A stretch of 53,452 nt of DNA from an uncultured Acetatifactor sp. (lineage in GTDB: Bacteria; Bacillota; Clostridia; Lachnospirales; Lachnospiraceae): NCBI GenBank assembly GCA_910585015.1, contig CAJUCT010000028.1:1-53452 (forward strand), written 5' to 3'. The notes beneath the pieces are model-generated. The model was given only the letters and a program-made list of their open reading frames with translations, had not been told where the DNA came from and searched no databases. The position numbers were made by a program, and so were the translations under genes. Within the stretch, counting starts at the first letter, position 1. Each line of letters starts with the position of its first letter. This document shows positions 1 through 8,375 of this stretch, piece by piece.

Positions 1-44
1 GGTACGGTAGATGGAAATTAATTTCACTAAATATAATTAGGTCA

Positions 45-473
45 CTACACTAGTTCCTTTATCAGTTCCAGTGCCCTGTCATACCGCTGAATTATCTTTT
101 CTTCCGGCACATCATGACCGCCTGATTCCACTCTTGATTTCACTCGCCAGACATTAATCATGGGATCGGCAGTAAGGACATAGTAACAACGTATAAAATA
201 TCCCCTTTCTTTCGCCTTTATTAACAAATCTAAATTCCGTCTCGTTGATAACACGGTTTCAAAACAGAACTCATCCGTATGTTCTATGTGTCCTTCCCGC
301 TGTTTCTCCGCTAACTGCGCTGCTTCCAGATCAGAACATTTGATATTCTTTTTGATTTCATCTGCATTAATATAATCCATTGGAGGTTTCAGCAATTCTG
401 TTATTGTACTCTTCCCAGAACCATTGGGACCAGCGAAAACTACCACCTCAGGCTTTTTTGGCAACACGCTCAC
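45..473 (-). CDS. Zeta-toxin-like P-loop kinase/ATPase, C-terminally short
   Basis: The 142-residue product opens with a Walker A motif (GPNGSGKS, about residues 15-22), followed by INADEIKK and FETVLST, the layout of the zeta-toxin / COG4185 'predicted ABC-type ATPase' family. Family members with known activity are kinases that act as toxins; that role is inferred here. The start is GTG, a few bases after a GAGGGGG ribosome binding site lying inside the upstream gene. It overlaps that gene by 26 bp, as toxin-antitoxin pairs commonly do. Relatives run to roughly 180-200 residues; this one stops at ...LELIKELV, so the C-terminal end is probably lost and activity is doubtful. Confidence 0.75.
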   Translation of the reverse strand: MSVLPKKPEVVVFAGPNGSGKSTITELLKPPMDYINADEIKKNIKCSDLEAAQLAEKQREGHIEHTDEFCFETVLSTRRNLDLLIKAKERGYFIRCYYVLTADPMINVWRVKSRVESGGHDVPEEKIIQRYDRALELIKELV

Positions 474-669
474 TATATCGCCCCCTCCTCATTCTCCTGC
501 CCACTTCAACCTTGGACCCATCGCTGTTCTCTTGATAGATGATCTGTGTTTCCCTGTCATATCTGACTATTGGCACATCCAGTGCCCTCTTCTTTTCCAA
601 TTCAATTCTTACCGCTTCATTCACACGCTTTACAACCATCTCGTCAGAAATATACTCTTCTCTCCTCAT
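448..669 (-). CDS. Putative antitoxin of the zeta-type pair
   Basis: This encodes a 73-residue basic protein beginning MRREEYISDEM, ending in a run of Arg/Lys. The start is fixed by AGGAGGTGG ending a few bases before the ATG; an in-frame ATG 14 codons upstream has no ribosome binding site. It precedes and overlaps the kinase-like gene, the usual antitoxin position for this family. I recognise no DNA-binding domain by name, so the antitoxin role rests on size, position and overlap. A palindrome in the promoter would fit autoregulation. Confidence 0.6.
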   Translation of the reverse strand: MRREEYISDEMVVKRVNEAVRIELEKKRALDVPIVRYDRETQIIYQENSDGSKVEVGRRMRRGRYSERVAKKA

Positions 670-730
670 ATTCCACCTCCTGTGTATCATGTTGTGATTT
701 CCGAACCGCACTACAAACTTTTTCGTTTAT

Positions 731-765
731 ATTCTATCATATTTTTTAACGTTCGTAAACGTCAA
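731..765 (-). promoter_or_regulatory. Promoter with palindromic operator for the toxin-antitoxin pair
   Basis: On the minus strand TTTACG (754-759) and TAGAAT (731-736) are separated by 17 bp, a reasonable vegetative promoter about 60 bp upstream of the antitoxin start. The -35 lies inside an inverted repeat, TTGACGTTTACGAACGTTAA (746-765), with 8-bp arms that differ at one position. A palindrome over the -35 is a likely repressor site, probably for the antitoxin. This is inference from the sequence only. Confidence 0.45.
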
Positions 766-843
766 ATCCCCCGCCTTTTCCTAAATCCATTTTTAGTCCA
801 TACTTGAAAAAAACAATAGATTTTTTCAAGGAGGCTAACGATT

Positions 844-933
844 ATGGATCAGTGCACTCATGAAGTACGCACCGAGTATTGGAAAGGTGTCATCAAGGCC
901 TGTGGTCAGCGTCCCGCAGTAAACGGTAGATAG
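844..933 (+). pseudogene. IS66 TnpA (OrfA) N-terminal fragment
   Basis: A plus-strand ORF of 29 codons with a good ribosome binding site (CAAGGAGG) starts MDQCTHEVRTEYWKGVIKAC, matching the N-terminus of the small IS66 accessory protein TnpA/OrfA. It runs into a stop after 29 residues; the rest of tnpA and all of tnpB are absent. The adjoining IS66 transposase remnant points the opposite way, so this is a rearranged scar rather than an intact element. Confidence 0.65.
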
Positions 934-949
934 TGCGTACCTATACAAA

Positions 950-990
950 ACTGGAGCAAACCTGTATGATAGAGACAGATTTGCTCCAGT
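950..990 (-). terminator. Hairpin terminator after the IS66 transposase remnant
   Basis: Perfect 11-bp arms ACTGGAGCAAA (950-960) and TTTGCTCCAGT (980-990) surround a 19-nt loop. On the minus strand they lie just past the tnpC stop codon and are followed by TTTTGT. Confidence 0.6.
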
Positions 991-994
991 CTTA

Positions 995-1592
995 TTACTC
1001 TTCATCTTTACCGGGCTTCTGGCAGTTCGCAGGGAGGTTTGGTGACCAGGGGAGCAGATCATCCAGAAAGCCCCGGTCTGTATCATCCAGATGCTTTGGT
1101 ATCTCAGTGAGCAGATGCTCCAAGTAATCGTAGGGCTTCAGATTGTTTGCCTTTGCTGTTTCCACAATGCTGTAGATGATTGCACTGGACTTGGCCCGGC
1201 AACTGTATCGATCATGACCCAGTTCTTCTTTCCGATACAGAATCCACGGATGGACTGTTCCGCCGCATTATTATCCATCGGAACCTCGCCATCCTCCAGG
1301 AACACCTTCAGGTATTTCTCCTGGCCCAGCGAATAATTGAAGCCTTCCCATGTCTTACTTTTCTGCGGCACTTTCTGGATGTTTTCACGCACCCATGTAA
1401 AATAAGCCTCCACCAGTGGCCTGACGCTTAGCTGGCGGCGGTCCTGCCTCTCCTGTGTGGGAAGTTCCTTCAGCTGTTTTTCTTCCTGGTAGATCGCCTG
1501 GATCATTGTCAGTGCAAGGTATGCACGACTGTTCTTCTGCCTTGTCTTTGGCAGCGCCTTTACCGCCTCGTCAAACCTGCGCCTCGCATGTG
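995..1592 (-). pseudogene. IS66-family transposase (TnpC), C-terminal remnant, frameshifted
   Basis: Reading the minus strand from about 1592, the translation follows IS66 TnpC from SHARRRFDEAVKALPKTRQK through EGFNYSLGQEKYL, DNNAAEQSIRGF and GKKNWVMIDTVAG. One base is then missing near 1199-1201, which shifts the frame. In the next frame it continues as KSSAIIYSIVETAKANNLK to PWSPNLPANCQKPGKDEE and a stop at 995. The N-terminal half of the transposase is gone; the break lies beside the inverted repeat near the tyrosine recombinase. The frameshift and truncation make it non-functional. Confidence 0.8.
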
Positions 1593-1633
1593 ACTTATTC
1601 GAGAACTAGAATAAGTCCCATTATCCTAGAAGT

Positions 1634-1705
1634 ATTGTTATTCTAGGAGAACTGCCAACATCAGCGTAAATCGACAGTTCTCCGATTTAAATCCCGAATA
1701 ACAAT
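1634..1705. repeat. Imperfect inverted repeat between IS66 scar and tyrosine recombinase
   Basis: The left arm reads ATTGTTATTCTAGGAGAACT (1634-1653). Near 1675-1705 the right side carries CAGTTCTCC and GAATAACAAT, the complements of the two halves of that arm, with 11 extra bases between them. The pair encloses about 20 bp. It lies directly past the 3' end of the recombinase gene and at the break of the IS66 remnant. It could be a recombinase core/attachment site or a transcription terminator. Confidence 0.45.
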
Positions 1706-1714
1706 AACTACTTT

Positions 1715-2737
1715 TTACCTTAAGAATTCCGGTATGTTATTTTTTCCATTAGTGTTCTCAAAATGAGAATTATCCTTGAGAAACCATTTGTCATTCCACG
1801 ATTTAAGCTGTTTGTTCATGGTATCCTGCGTTATCTCTGTATATATCTGAGTGGTCTGCAAGGATACATGCCCGAGAAAGTTCTTAACCACAATAAGCGG
1901 AACCCCTGCTTCAAGCATATGGGTGGCAGTAGTATGCCTCATGGAATGTGGCGTGTAATTATATCTGAACATTTCAGGATACTCTTGTTTTGCCTTCTCA
2001 ATGTACTTGGAATATATTTCCTCAATACAGGAAACTGACATCTTCTCATGTGTCTGACTTGAAAACACATGTCGCTCTGTATCATTGATTATTCTACGAT
2101 GTTCAATATATTTTTTCAACATATTTGAAGCATCACATGGAATACCTATACGGCGTACCTTTTGACCTTTACCATGTATGTTGATACCGGCCCGGTCAGT
2201 ATAGAACTGTATGTCCCCAACTGTTAAGTCACATACCTCCTGTGCTCTTGTCCCGCTAGCATACATAAAACACAGCAAAGTCTTGTCTCTTAATCCGATT
2301 TCATTACTTGAATCGGGTAATTGGAATAGAGTCTTGACTTCATCTCTTGTGAATGAGCTTCTGCCTTTACGGGGCACTTTCTTCTTTGGAACTTTTAGTA
2401 CACAGTTTCTGAAAGTAACTGCTGAACCAAAATCTCTATTCTGTGCATATATCGAGAATGCTGCAATAGCAGAGAGCCTCTGGTTTCTGGTGCTGACACT
2501 GCAGCTACGCTCTGTTTCCAGCCAGCTTAAGAACTCCATGATCAACTTATCATCAAAGGTACTGAACTCCACCTTATCAGAGGGAATACCTTTTACTGTA
2601 TATAAGAATTCCATGAGTATACGGAATGTTGCCTTATACGAAACTATCGTTGATTGTGATAAGCCCTTTACAGTTGGTAAATATATATTGAAATAACACT
2701 CAAGATGATCCATGAAGGAAATTTTTTTATTCTTCAT
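1715..2737 (-). CDS. Tyrosine recombinase/integrase
   Basis: This 340-residue site-specific tyrosine recombinase has an N-terminal SAM-like core-binding domain (about residues 1-110) and a catalytic domain. All key elements are visible: Arg in SGTRAQEV (about 167), HSMRHTTATHML with the HxxR box (about 270), LGHVSLQTT and the nucleophile Tyr in QIYTEI near residue 300. The gene looks intact. Its ATG overlaps the end of the preceding ORF by 11 bp (shared GAAGAATAA region), implying translational coupling, as in tandem recombinase sets of Tn554-like elements. Here the preceding partner survives only as a fragment. Confidence 0.85.
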   Translation of the reverse strand: MKNKKISFMDHLECYFNIYLPTVKGLSQSTIVSYKATFRILMEFLYTVKGIPSDKVEFSTFDDKLIMEFLSWLETERSCSVSTRNQRLSAIAAFSIYAQNRDFGSAVTFRNCVLKVPKKKVPRKGRSSFTRDEVKTLFQLPDSSNEIGLRDKTLLCFMYASGTRAQEVCDLTVGDIQFYTDRAGINIHGKGQKVRRIGIPCDASNMLKKYIEHRRIINDTERHVFSSQTHEKMSVSCIEEIYSKYIEKAKQEYPEMFRYNYTPHSMRHTTATHMLEAGVPLIVVKNFLGHVSLQTTQIYTEITQDTMNKQLKSWNDKWFLKDNSHFENTNGKNNIPEFLR

Positions 2738-2954
2738 AGTCTACCTCCGGAAGCAGGTCGCTCATAAATCTTCCAAAGGAATCGATGGACTCCGGAAACA
2801 GCTCATTGCTGAATTTAAGGTACTTGGCTGTTTCATTAATGCCTGCATGTCCGATCAATATTGAATTTCTTAAGTCAGCATCTATGTCTGCACTATTTCC
2901 ACTTGACTTATGAAAATGAATATCCGACAAATGGATAAATGCTATTTCGCTCAT
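2727..2954 (-). pseudogene. Chimeric ORF: metallophosphoesterase N-terminus joined to a tyrosine recombinase C-terminus
   Basis: The 75-codon ORF has a good ribosome binding site (AGGAGAAAG before ATG). Residues 1 to about 33 carry FIHLSDIHFH, the first metal-binding motif of calcineurin-like metallophosphoesterases. From about residue 34 the text becomes IGHAGINETAKYLKFS, the last box (GH...T..Y) of a tyrosine recombinase, and then a short tail to the stop. The join lies near 2855. A deletion between two genes, or insertion of a recombinase element into the phosphoesterase gene followed by loss, would explain it. The catalytic Arg of the recombinase and most of the phosphoesterase are absent, so neither activity is expected. 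Confidence 0.65.
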
Positions 2955-3027
2955 TGCTTTCTCCTAAAATTTTTATCTCAGTTGTATTAAATGTGCCCAT
3001 AACCCGTTACATTTATATTTCGTATAT

Positions 3028-3056
3028 ATTGTATCATATCCCTATTAAGATTTCTA
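3028..3056 (-). promoter_or_regulatory. Possible promoter for the chimeric ORF and tyrosine recombinase
   Basis: TAGAAA (3051-3056) and TACAAT (3028-3033) on the minus strand are 17 bp apart, about 75 bp upstream of the ATG at 2954. The -35 is weak. If real, it is the old metallophosphoesterase promoter now driving the recombinase. Confidence 0.35.
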
Positions 3057-3094
3057 GGAAAATCAGCAAAATTTTGGAAATGGAAAATAAAAAC

Positions 3095-3145
3095 AAAAAA
3101 TGTCCATAAGATACTATAACATACAGCATCTTATGGACATTTTTT
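3095..3145. terminator. Strong bidirectional terminator
   Basis: AAAAAATGTCCATAAGAT (3095-3112) and its exact complement (3128-3145) flank a 15-nt loop. An 18-bp perfect stem with A-run and T-run ends can terminate in both directions. It separates the serine recombinase operon from the tyrosine recombinase unit. Confidence 0.8.
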
Positions 3146-3201
3146 ATATTAATACAATTATACGAATGATTTTATAAATGTGAAAATACAAACCACTACA
3201 T

Positions 3202-4764
3202 TCACTCCGAAAACTTCCACTCAATCTCCACCCGTTTCCCCTTATATACCGTCACCTTTTTAATAAATACATCCACAACCTCCTGCGTCAGCTCCTCCAA
3301 GTGCGAATAGCGTATGATCTGTTTCATATCCTGAATTTCTTTCCCCGTCTCTTCCTCCACCCTGTCATGTTCCGTCTCTACCGCCTTTATCTTACCCGCC
3401 AGCTCCTCCATCTGACCGGCCAACTGATCGGCCCTGTGACGGTATTCTTCAGCATCCATCTGGCCATCCGCATAGTTTTCGTACAGGGAATCCTTTTCTT
3501 TTTGCATCTCGTGGTATTGTTTCCTGTACTGTCTGGCTTTTCTGGCAAGTCCCTTCAGAGCCTGTTTCTGAAACTGCTCCAGTTCCCCTCGCTGCCTTAA
3601 CAGATCGCCCCTGCGCAGCAGTTCTTTATTTAATAGCGTGAGTACCATTTCCTCCAGAATGAACGCATTGATATAGGTGCAGCACTCCGGTATCTGCAAA
3701 ATGGCATGTTGGCTGCACCAGAAATGCCGTGGGAATCTTTCTCTTTTGGGCTTATACTTCAGAGCGTATCCACACCCGCCGCAATATATTTTCCCTGTCA
3801 GCGGATGCTTTTCCCGCTTTCCTTTCGTGGAGTGCCCCAGAGCTTTCTTTGCGGCACGGGCAAACAACTCCGGTGTCACCAATGGCTCATGGTGGTTTTC
3901 AATTACTTTCCATTCGCTTTTGGAAACCGCGATCCTTTTCTTGCTGCCAACGGACTTGCTGATGGTCTTTCCATAGGCCATTTCCCCAAGGTAAAAACGA
4001 TTGTCCAAAATTCCACGGACAGTATTCATACTCCAAGTGTGTTTTTCCTTTGGGGGCTTTTTATCAGGGTAACGCAGCTGGTTCGCTGTGGGAATCTGCT
4101 CTGCGTGAAGTCTCTTTACGATCTGTGCAGTGCTCATACCCTCTGCCGCCAGAGAAAAGATATAGCGGACGATCTCTGCCTCTCTTTCATTGACAATCAC
4201 TGTATTTTTTATTTCCTTGCTTTTTTCGTATCCCATGGGAACCTGTCCAAACACATACTCCCCGCCTGCGCATTTACTGTCAAAAGATGCTTTTACTTTG
4301 ACAGATACGTCCTTGCTGTACAGGTCATAGAGCAGGGTCTGAAACGCTGTGTCCAGGGTGATTGCTGCGCCGTCATGCTCCCTGCTGTCATAGCCGTCGT
4401 TGATGGCTATGAAGTCCACTCCCATAAAGGGAAATATCTGGCTCAGATAAGTTCCCATCTCTATATAGTCTCTAGAAAAGCGGGACATATCTTTCACCAG
4501 GATGCAGCCGATCCGGTTCTGTCTGACCTGTTTTAGCATTTCCTGCATCCCAGGCCGCTCCATGTTGGTTCCGGTAAAGCCATCGTCGCAAAATTCAATT
4601 ACTTCACTGTCTGCCAGCCGGGGGTCACAGCCTATGTATTCCAGCAGATATTTTCTCTGACTGCCGATGCTGTTGCTCTCTTCCCGTCCTCTTTGCCTCA
4701 TTTCCGGCTGGGCGTCCTCTTGGGAGATCCGCAGGTAAATGGCTGTTCTCTGCTTTTCACGCAT
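3202..4764 (-). CDS. Large serine recombinase, third of three in tandem
   Basis: The 520-residue protein has a resolvase-type catalytic domain (AIYLRIS with the nucleophile Ser, then SNSIGSQR; about residues 8-160). A recombinase domain follows, then a zinc-ribbon (YCGGCG ... WC ... CC, about 325-365), and a long Glu/Lys-rich coiled coil (about 375-480). This is the TnpX/Tn4451-type large serine recombinase layout, full length. The ATG follows a GGGGGGTGAAG site and begins 6 bp after the preceding recombinase stop, so the three are cotranscribed. The family cuts and rejoins attachment sites to integrate or excise conjugative or mobilisable elements. Confidence 0.9.
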   Translation of the reverse strand: MREKQRTAIYLRISQEDAQPEMRQRGREESNSIGSQRKYLLEYIGCDPRLADSEVIEFCDDGFTGTNMERPGMQEMLKQVRQNRIGCILVKDMSRFSRDYIEMGTYLSQIFPFMGVDFIAINDGYDSREHDGAAITLDTAFQTLLYDLYSKDVSVKVKASFDSKCAGGEYVFGQVPMGYEKSKEIKNTVIVNEREAEIVRYIFSLAAEGMSTAQIVKRLHAEQIPTANQLRYPDKKPPKEKHTWSMNTVRGILDNRFYLGEMAYGKTISKSVGSKKRIAVSKSEWKVIENHHEPLVTPELFARAAKKALGHSTKGKREKHPLTGKIYCGGCGYALKYKPKRERFPRHFWCSQHAILQIPECCTYINAFILEEMVLTLLNKELLRRGDLLRQRGELEQFQKQALKGLARKARQYRKQYHEMQKEKDSLYENYADGQMDAEEYRHRADQLAGQMEELAGKIKAVETEHDRVEEETGKEIQDMKQIIRYSHLEELTQEVVDVFIKKVTVYKGKRVEIEWKFSE

Positions 4765-4770
4765 GTCACT

Positions 4771-6489
4771 TCACCCCCCCTTTGTCCAGATGTCGCCGTA
4801 GGTGAACACGATCTCTACCCGTTTGCCCGGATAGACATAGATCTTCTCGATCAATGCCTCCACCAGATCTCTGGTCAGTTGTTTTTGGGTTTTCAGCTTG
4901 ACGAGGGAGCGCACTGCCTTTAAGTAGGTTTCCCCTTTCTGTTTCAGATTCTTTGCCGTCTCCTGATACTGGCTTTTCTGCTTTTCTAATTCCATCAGCC
5001 GCTCATCTTTCCAGAGCCGGTAGCGGACATATTCCTCCTGATCCAGTTGTCCCGTGCGGTATGCCATGTACTTCTCGCCCTCTTCCTCTGAAAGCGCCAA
5101 AAGCTGCCTGTCCGTCTGCCGCAGTTTCTGCTCCAGTTCCTGTTGTTTCTGCCGCACCAGAGTCTGCCCCTGCTCGACATAATCTTTTTGCTTTTTCAGA
5201 TAGGTGGTAAACTCTGTCTGGAAAAGGACAGATAGAATATCCGTGAGCTCTGTCTGCGAAATTCTGTTTGTATCCTTACCATGCTCTCTTTTTGTACCTA
5301 TACTATCCAGGCAAAAATAACCCTCTCTGCGTTCCCGCCTACCGTCCACATATTCTTTAACATGGCTGTTCCTGGTCATCTTCCTGCCGCATATGCCGCA
5401 GTAAAGCACCTTGTCAAATATATTTTCTTCGATAGGACAACCTTCTGTGGGATGCCCGTAGCTGTTTGTGCGTTCCTGTATTCTGTGACAGATATTCAGG
5501 GCTTGTTCGTATAATTTCAGGTCAATCAACGGCTCATGGGTATTCTCTCTTTTTACCCATTCTTCTTCCGGCTTGCGGATACGGTTTTCTTCCTTTCTTG
5601 CTGTAAGGGAAGTTCTGCCCTGCACCAAGGTACCGATATAAGTCTCGCTTTTCACAATTCGTTCCACGGCTCCCCTGTTCCAGCCTCTGTACTCTACCCC
5701 TGGCGGGCAGTATACCTCTCCGCTTTCCCTATATGCAGACGGTGGATTGATCTTTCTTTTGTTCAGCCAGTCCGCCACAGCCTGACAACTTTCCGTCTCC
5801 ACAAATAACTCATAGATTACACGGACGATCTCTGCCGTATTCCTGTCTGGTCTCAGTCTCCTGATCCGCCCATCCTGAAATGCCTCATAGCCGTAGGGCG
5901 GCAGACCACCCACATAAGAACCATCCTCCCTGCGCTGTTTCAGGGACTGTTTTGCCTTGGTCGAAAAATCTTTGGCATACATGTCATTTACCAGATTCTT
6001 TATCTCGGATGCCATCTGCCTTGTATTGTTGCCGTCTGCTCCGGTATCATACCCATCCACAACAGCAATGAACCGAACGCCCAAAAACGGAAATATCTTT
6101 TCTATGTAGTTCCCTGCCTGCAGGTAGTTTCTGCCAAACCTGGACAGATCCTTTACGATCACACAGTTAATGTCCCCCAGCCGCACATCCTGCATCAGCC
6201 GTTTAAAGGCATCACGGTCGAAATTCGTCCCCGTTTTCCCCAGATCGGTATAGCGACCAATGACCTCTATCTTATCCCTGTGGTGTCGGTTCCAGTCCTC
6301 CACATATTTCTCCGCAATCTCAATCTGCACTTCTGCGGATTCGTTTTTTTTCATATCCTGATCCGAGGACAGTCTGGCATAAATCCCAGCCCTATAATGT
6401 TTTGTGCCCTGCGACTTTCCCTGTCCGTTTTCCTGCGCTGCAATTCCTGCACTGCCGGGAACATGGAAACGTTTTGATGTTCTTCCCAT
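4771..6489 (-). CDS. Large serine recombinase, second of three in tandem
   Basis: The 572-residue protein has an N-terminal tail (about 30 residues), a catalytic domain starting AGIYARLS (nucleophile Ser), and a VKDLSRFGRNY segment. A recombinase domain and a zinc-ribbon beginning YCGICGRKM follow; the second half of the ribbon is unusual because KREHGKD stands where a Cys pair is expected. A coiled coil (about 435-530) completes it. It starts 1 bp after the stop of the first recombinase. It differs strongly in sequence from both neighbours, so the trio is not a recent duplication. Confidence 0.9.
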   Translation of the reverse strand: MGRTSKRFHVPGSAGIAAQENGQGKSQGTKHYRAGIYARLSSDQDMKKNESAEVQIEIAEKYVEDWNRHHRDKIEVIGRYTDLGKTGTNFDRDAFKRLMQDVRLGDINCVIVKDLSRFGRNYLQAGNYIEKIFPFLGVRFIAVVDGYDTGADGNNTRQMASEIKNLVNDMYAKDFSTKAKQSLKQRREDGSYVGGLPPYGYEAFQDGRIRRLRPDRNTAEIVRVIYELFVETESCQAVADWLNKRKINPPSAYRESGEVYCPPGVEYRGWNRGAVERIVKSETYIGTLVQGRTSLTARKEENRIRKPEEEWVKRENTHEPLIDLKLYEQALNICHRIQERTNSYGHPTEGCPIEENIFDKVLYCGICGRKMTRNSHVKEYVDGRRERREGYFCLDSIGTKREHGKDTNRISQTELTDILSVLFQTEFTTYLKKQKDYVEQGQTLVRQKQQELEQKLRQTDRQLLALSEEEGEKYMAYRTGQLDQEEYVRYRLWKDERLMELEKQKSQYQETAKNLKQKGETYLKAVRSLVKLKTQKQLTRDLVEALIEKIYVYPGKRVEIVFTYGDIWTKGG

Positions 6490-6490
6490 A

Positions 6491-8239
6491 TCATGCCCCC
6501 CTTTCTATTTCGGAGAGCGCCGTTTTTGCCTTAATCTCTGCCTTTGAGTGCGCTACAGAACTATCTGAGTCAGTACTTTGATTAAAGTATGCCATGGCCC
6601 GGTACTGATCGGTAAAATAGAATTCAATCTCCACCCTTTTCCCCTCGTACACCCATATCCTTTTTACAAGGCTGGCAAGGGTATGCCGGTCAATCTCCTT
6701 TAACTGCAAGGAATCCTTAAAAGACGCCAGCCGTCCCGCACTGAGTACGCCGGACTTAAACATATCCCTGACCAGCTGTTCCTGGTTTTCCTCCGCCGCT
6801 GACAGATTATCCGCTTTTCTCTGAAATTCACTGTGGAGCCGTTCAAATTCCTCCTTTGTGATAACACCCGTCCGCAAGTCCTCATACAATCCCGCACACA
6901 GGCTGTAATACTTATCCTGTTCTTGTTTCAGGCGTGTAATTTCCTTATTATAATTGATGACAGCCTGTAGGTTTGCCTCACACTCCTTTGCCTGCGTAAA
7001 CAGCCTCTCCTGCTCCAGAAAATCATTGGCATACCGACGGATGGCAGTCTCTGTCAGTTTTTTCAGCGCCGTCTCCAGGGTGCTGTGGCGGCTGCATCCC
7101 TCCCCACGGTTCTTTGTGGAGCAGATATAATATACCTTTTCCGTCCCCTTGTAGCGATTGACCCTCCTTACCATCTGTTCTTTGCAGTCCCCGCAGAACA
7201 GTAGCCCCATGAACGGGCTTAGTTCTTTCCTCTCTGGGCTGATACGCCCATCCGATTTAAGCAGATTCTGCACAATGGCAAAATCATCCGGGGAAATGAT
7301 GGCCTCATGGGTGTTTTCCACCCGCACCCATTCCTCTTTCGGTTTTTCCACGCATTTCTTAATTTTGTAGTTAATTCGCTCTGTCTTTCCCTGTACCAGA
7401 TGCCCCAGGTATGTCTCGTTTGTCAATATCCGTTTCACCGCAGAGGAACTCCACCGGGAACCACTACCCCCTGAAAAGCCGCCTCGATAGTTCAGCCCCT
7501 TAGATTTCTTATATTCCCTTGGTGACAGGACGTGTAGTTCATTCAGTTTCTCCACAATAGCAGAAACCGCCATCCCCTCAATCTTCCAGGCAAAAATTTT
7601 TCGTATTATCTCAGCTGCATAATCGTCCACAAGCAGCTTGTTTTTATCCTCTGGCGATTTTTGATAACCGTATACAGCAAAGGCTGCAAGATATTCCCCA
7701 TTCCCCCGCTTGACCGCAAGCTGGCTCTTTACCTTAGTGGATATGTCCCTGCAGTAACTGTCATTAATGAAATTTTTTACCGGCAATACAATGTTGCGTT
7801 CCCCGGCGTCCGCCGAAAAACTGTCATAACGATCGGTAAGAGCAATAAAGCGCACCCCAAGAGCCGGAAATACCCGTTCCAGATACCTCCCGGACTCGAT
7901 GTAATCCCGCCCGAAACGGGACAGGTCTTTGACAATGACGCAGTTCACTCTGCCTGCCTCAATGTCGCCCATCATCCTTTTAAATTCTGGTCTGTTGAAA
8001 TTGCTGCCGGAATAATTGTCATCCGCATAACTGTCAAAGAGTTCGATATCCGTCTGTTCTCTGATAAAAGAGCGGATCAGTTCCCTCTGGCTGCCAATAC
8101 TGTTGCTCTCGGCTCTGAATATGCCATCTTTTCCCCTTGCGTTTTCAGGATCAGCGGTGGTTCCCACATCGCTGTCTTCCCTGGAAAGACGAAGATACAT
8201 GGCTGCATAGAAATGTTTTTGTTCCTTTACTTCTTTCAT
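6491..8239 (-). CDS. Large serine recombinase, first of three in tandem
   Basis: The 582-residue protein has AAMYLRLS with the nucleophile Ser, SNSIGSQREL, VKDLSRFGRDY, a recombinase domain, a zinc-ribbon (FCGDCK ... ICSTKNRGEGC), and a coiled coil (about 420-510). AGGAG lies 7 bases before the ATG. It heads the recombinase operon. Three co-encoded large serine recombinases are known from some integrative elements of Firmicutes, where they may act together or on different sites. No relaxase, coupling protein or type IV secretion gene remains nearby, so this appears to be the integration module of a reduced element. Confidence 0.9.
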   Translation of the reverse strand: MKEVKEQKHFYAAMYLRLSREDSDVGTTADPENARGKDGIFRAESNSIGSQRELIRSFIREQTDIELFDSYADDNYSGSNFNRPEFKRMMGDIEAGRVNCVIVKDLSRFGRDYIESGRYLERVFPALGVRFIALTDRYDSFSADAGERNIVLPVKNFINDSYCRDISTKVKSQLAVKRGNGEYLAAFAVYGYQKSPEDKNKLLVDDYAAEIIRKIFAWKIEGMAVSAIVEKLNELHVLSPREYKKSKGLNYRGGFSGGSGSRWSSSAVKRILTNETYLGHLVQGKTERINYKIKKCVEKPKEEWVRVENTHEAIISPDDFAIVQNLLKSDGRISPERKELSPFMGLLFCGDCKEQMVRRVNRYKGTEKVYYICSTKNRGEGCSRHSTLETALKKLTETAIRRYANDFLEQERLFTQAKECEANLQAVINYNKEITRLKQEQDKYYSLCAGLYEDLRTGVITKEEFERLHSEFQRKADNLSAAEENQEQLVRDMFKSGVLSAGRLASFKDSLQLKEIDRHTLASLVKRIWVYEGKRVEIEFYFTDQYRAMAYFNQSTDSDSSVAHSKAEIKAKTALSEIERGA

Positions 8240-8375
8240 AGTATTACTCCTGACTTCTATTCTCGTGATGGCAATGATCCAAGACCAAACTGGGTTCCAC
8301 TGATTTGTCCTGCCACCAGAAAAATATAATAATATTTATTCTACAAGCCTCTTTTTGTACTTTCGGTTGTATCTT

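Noticed and set aside
3706..4536. Long plus-strand ORF of 276 codons
   Set aside because: It is antisense to a recombinase with clear motifs, has no ribosome binding site and no recognisable domain.
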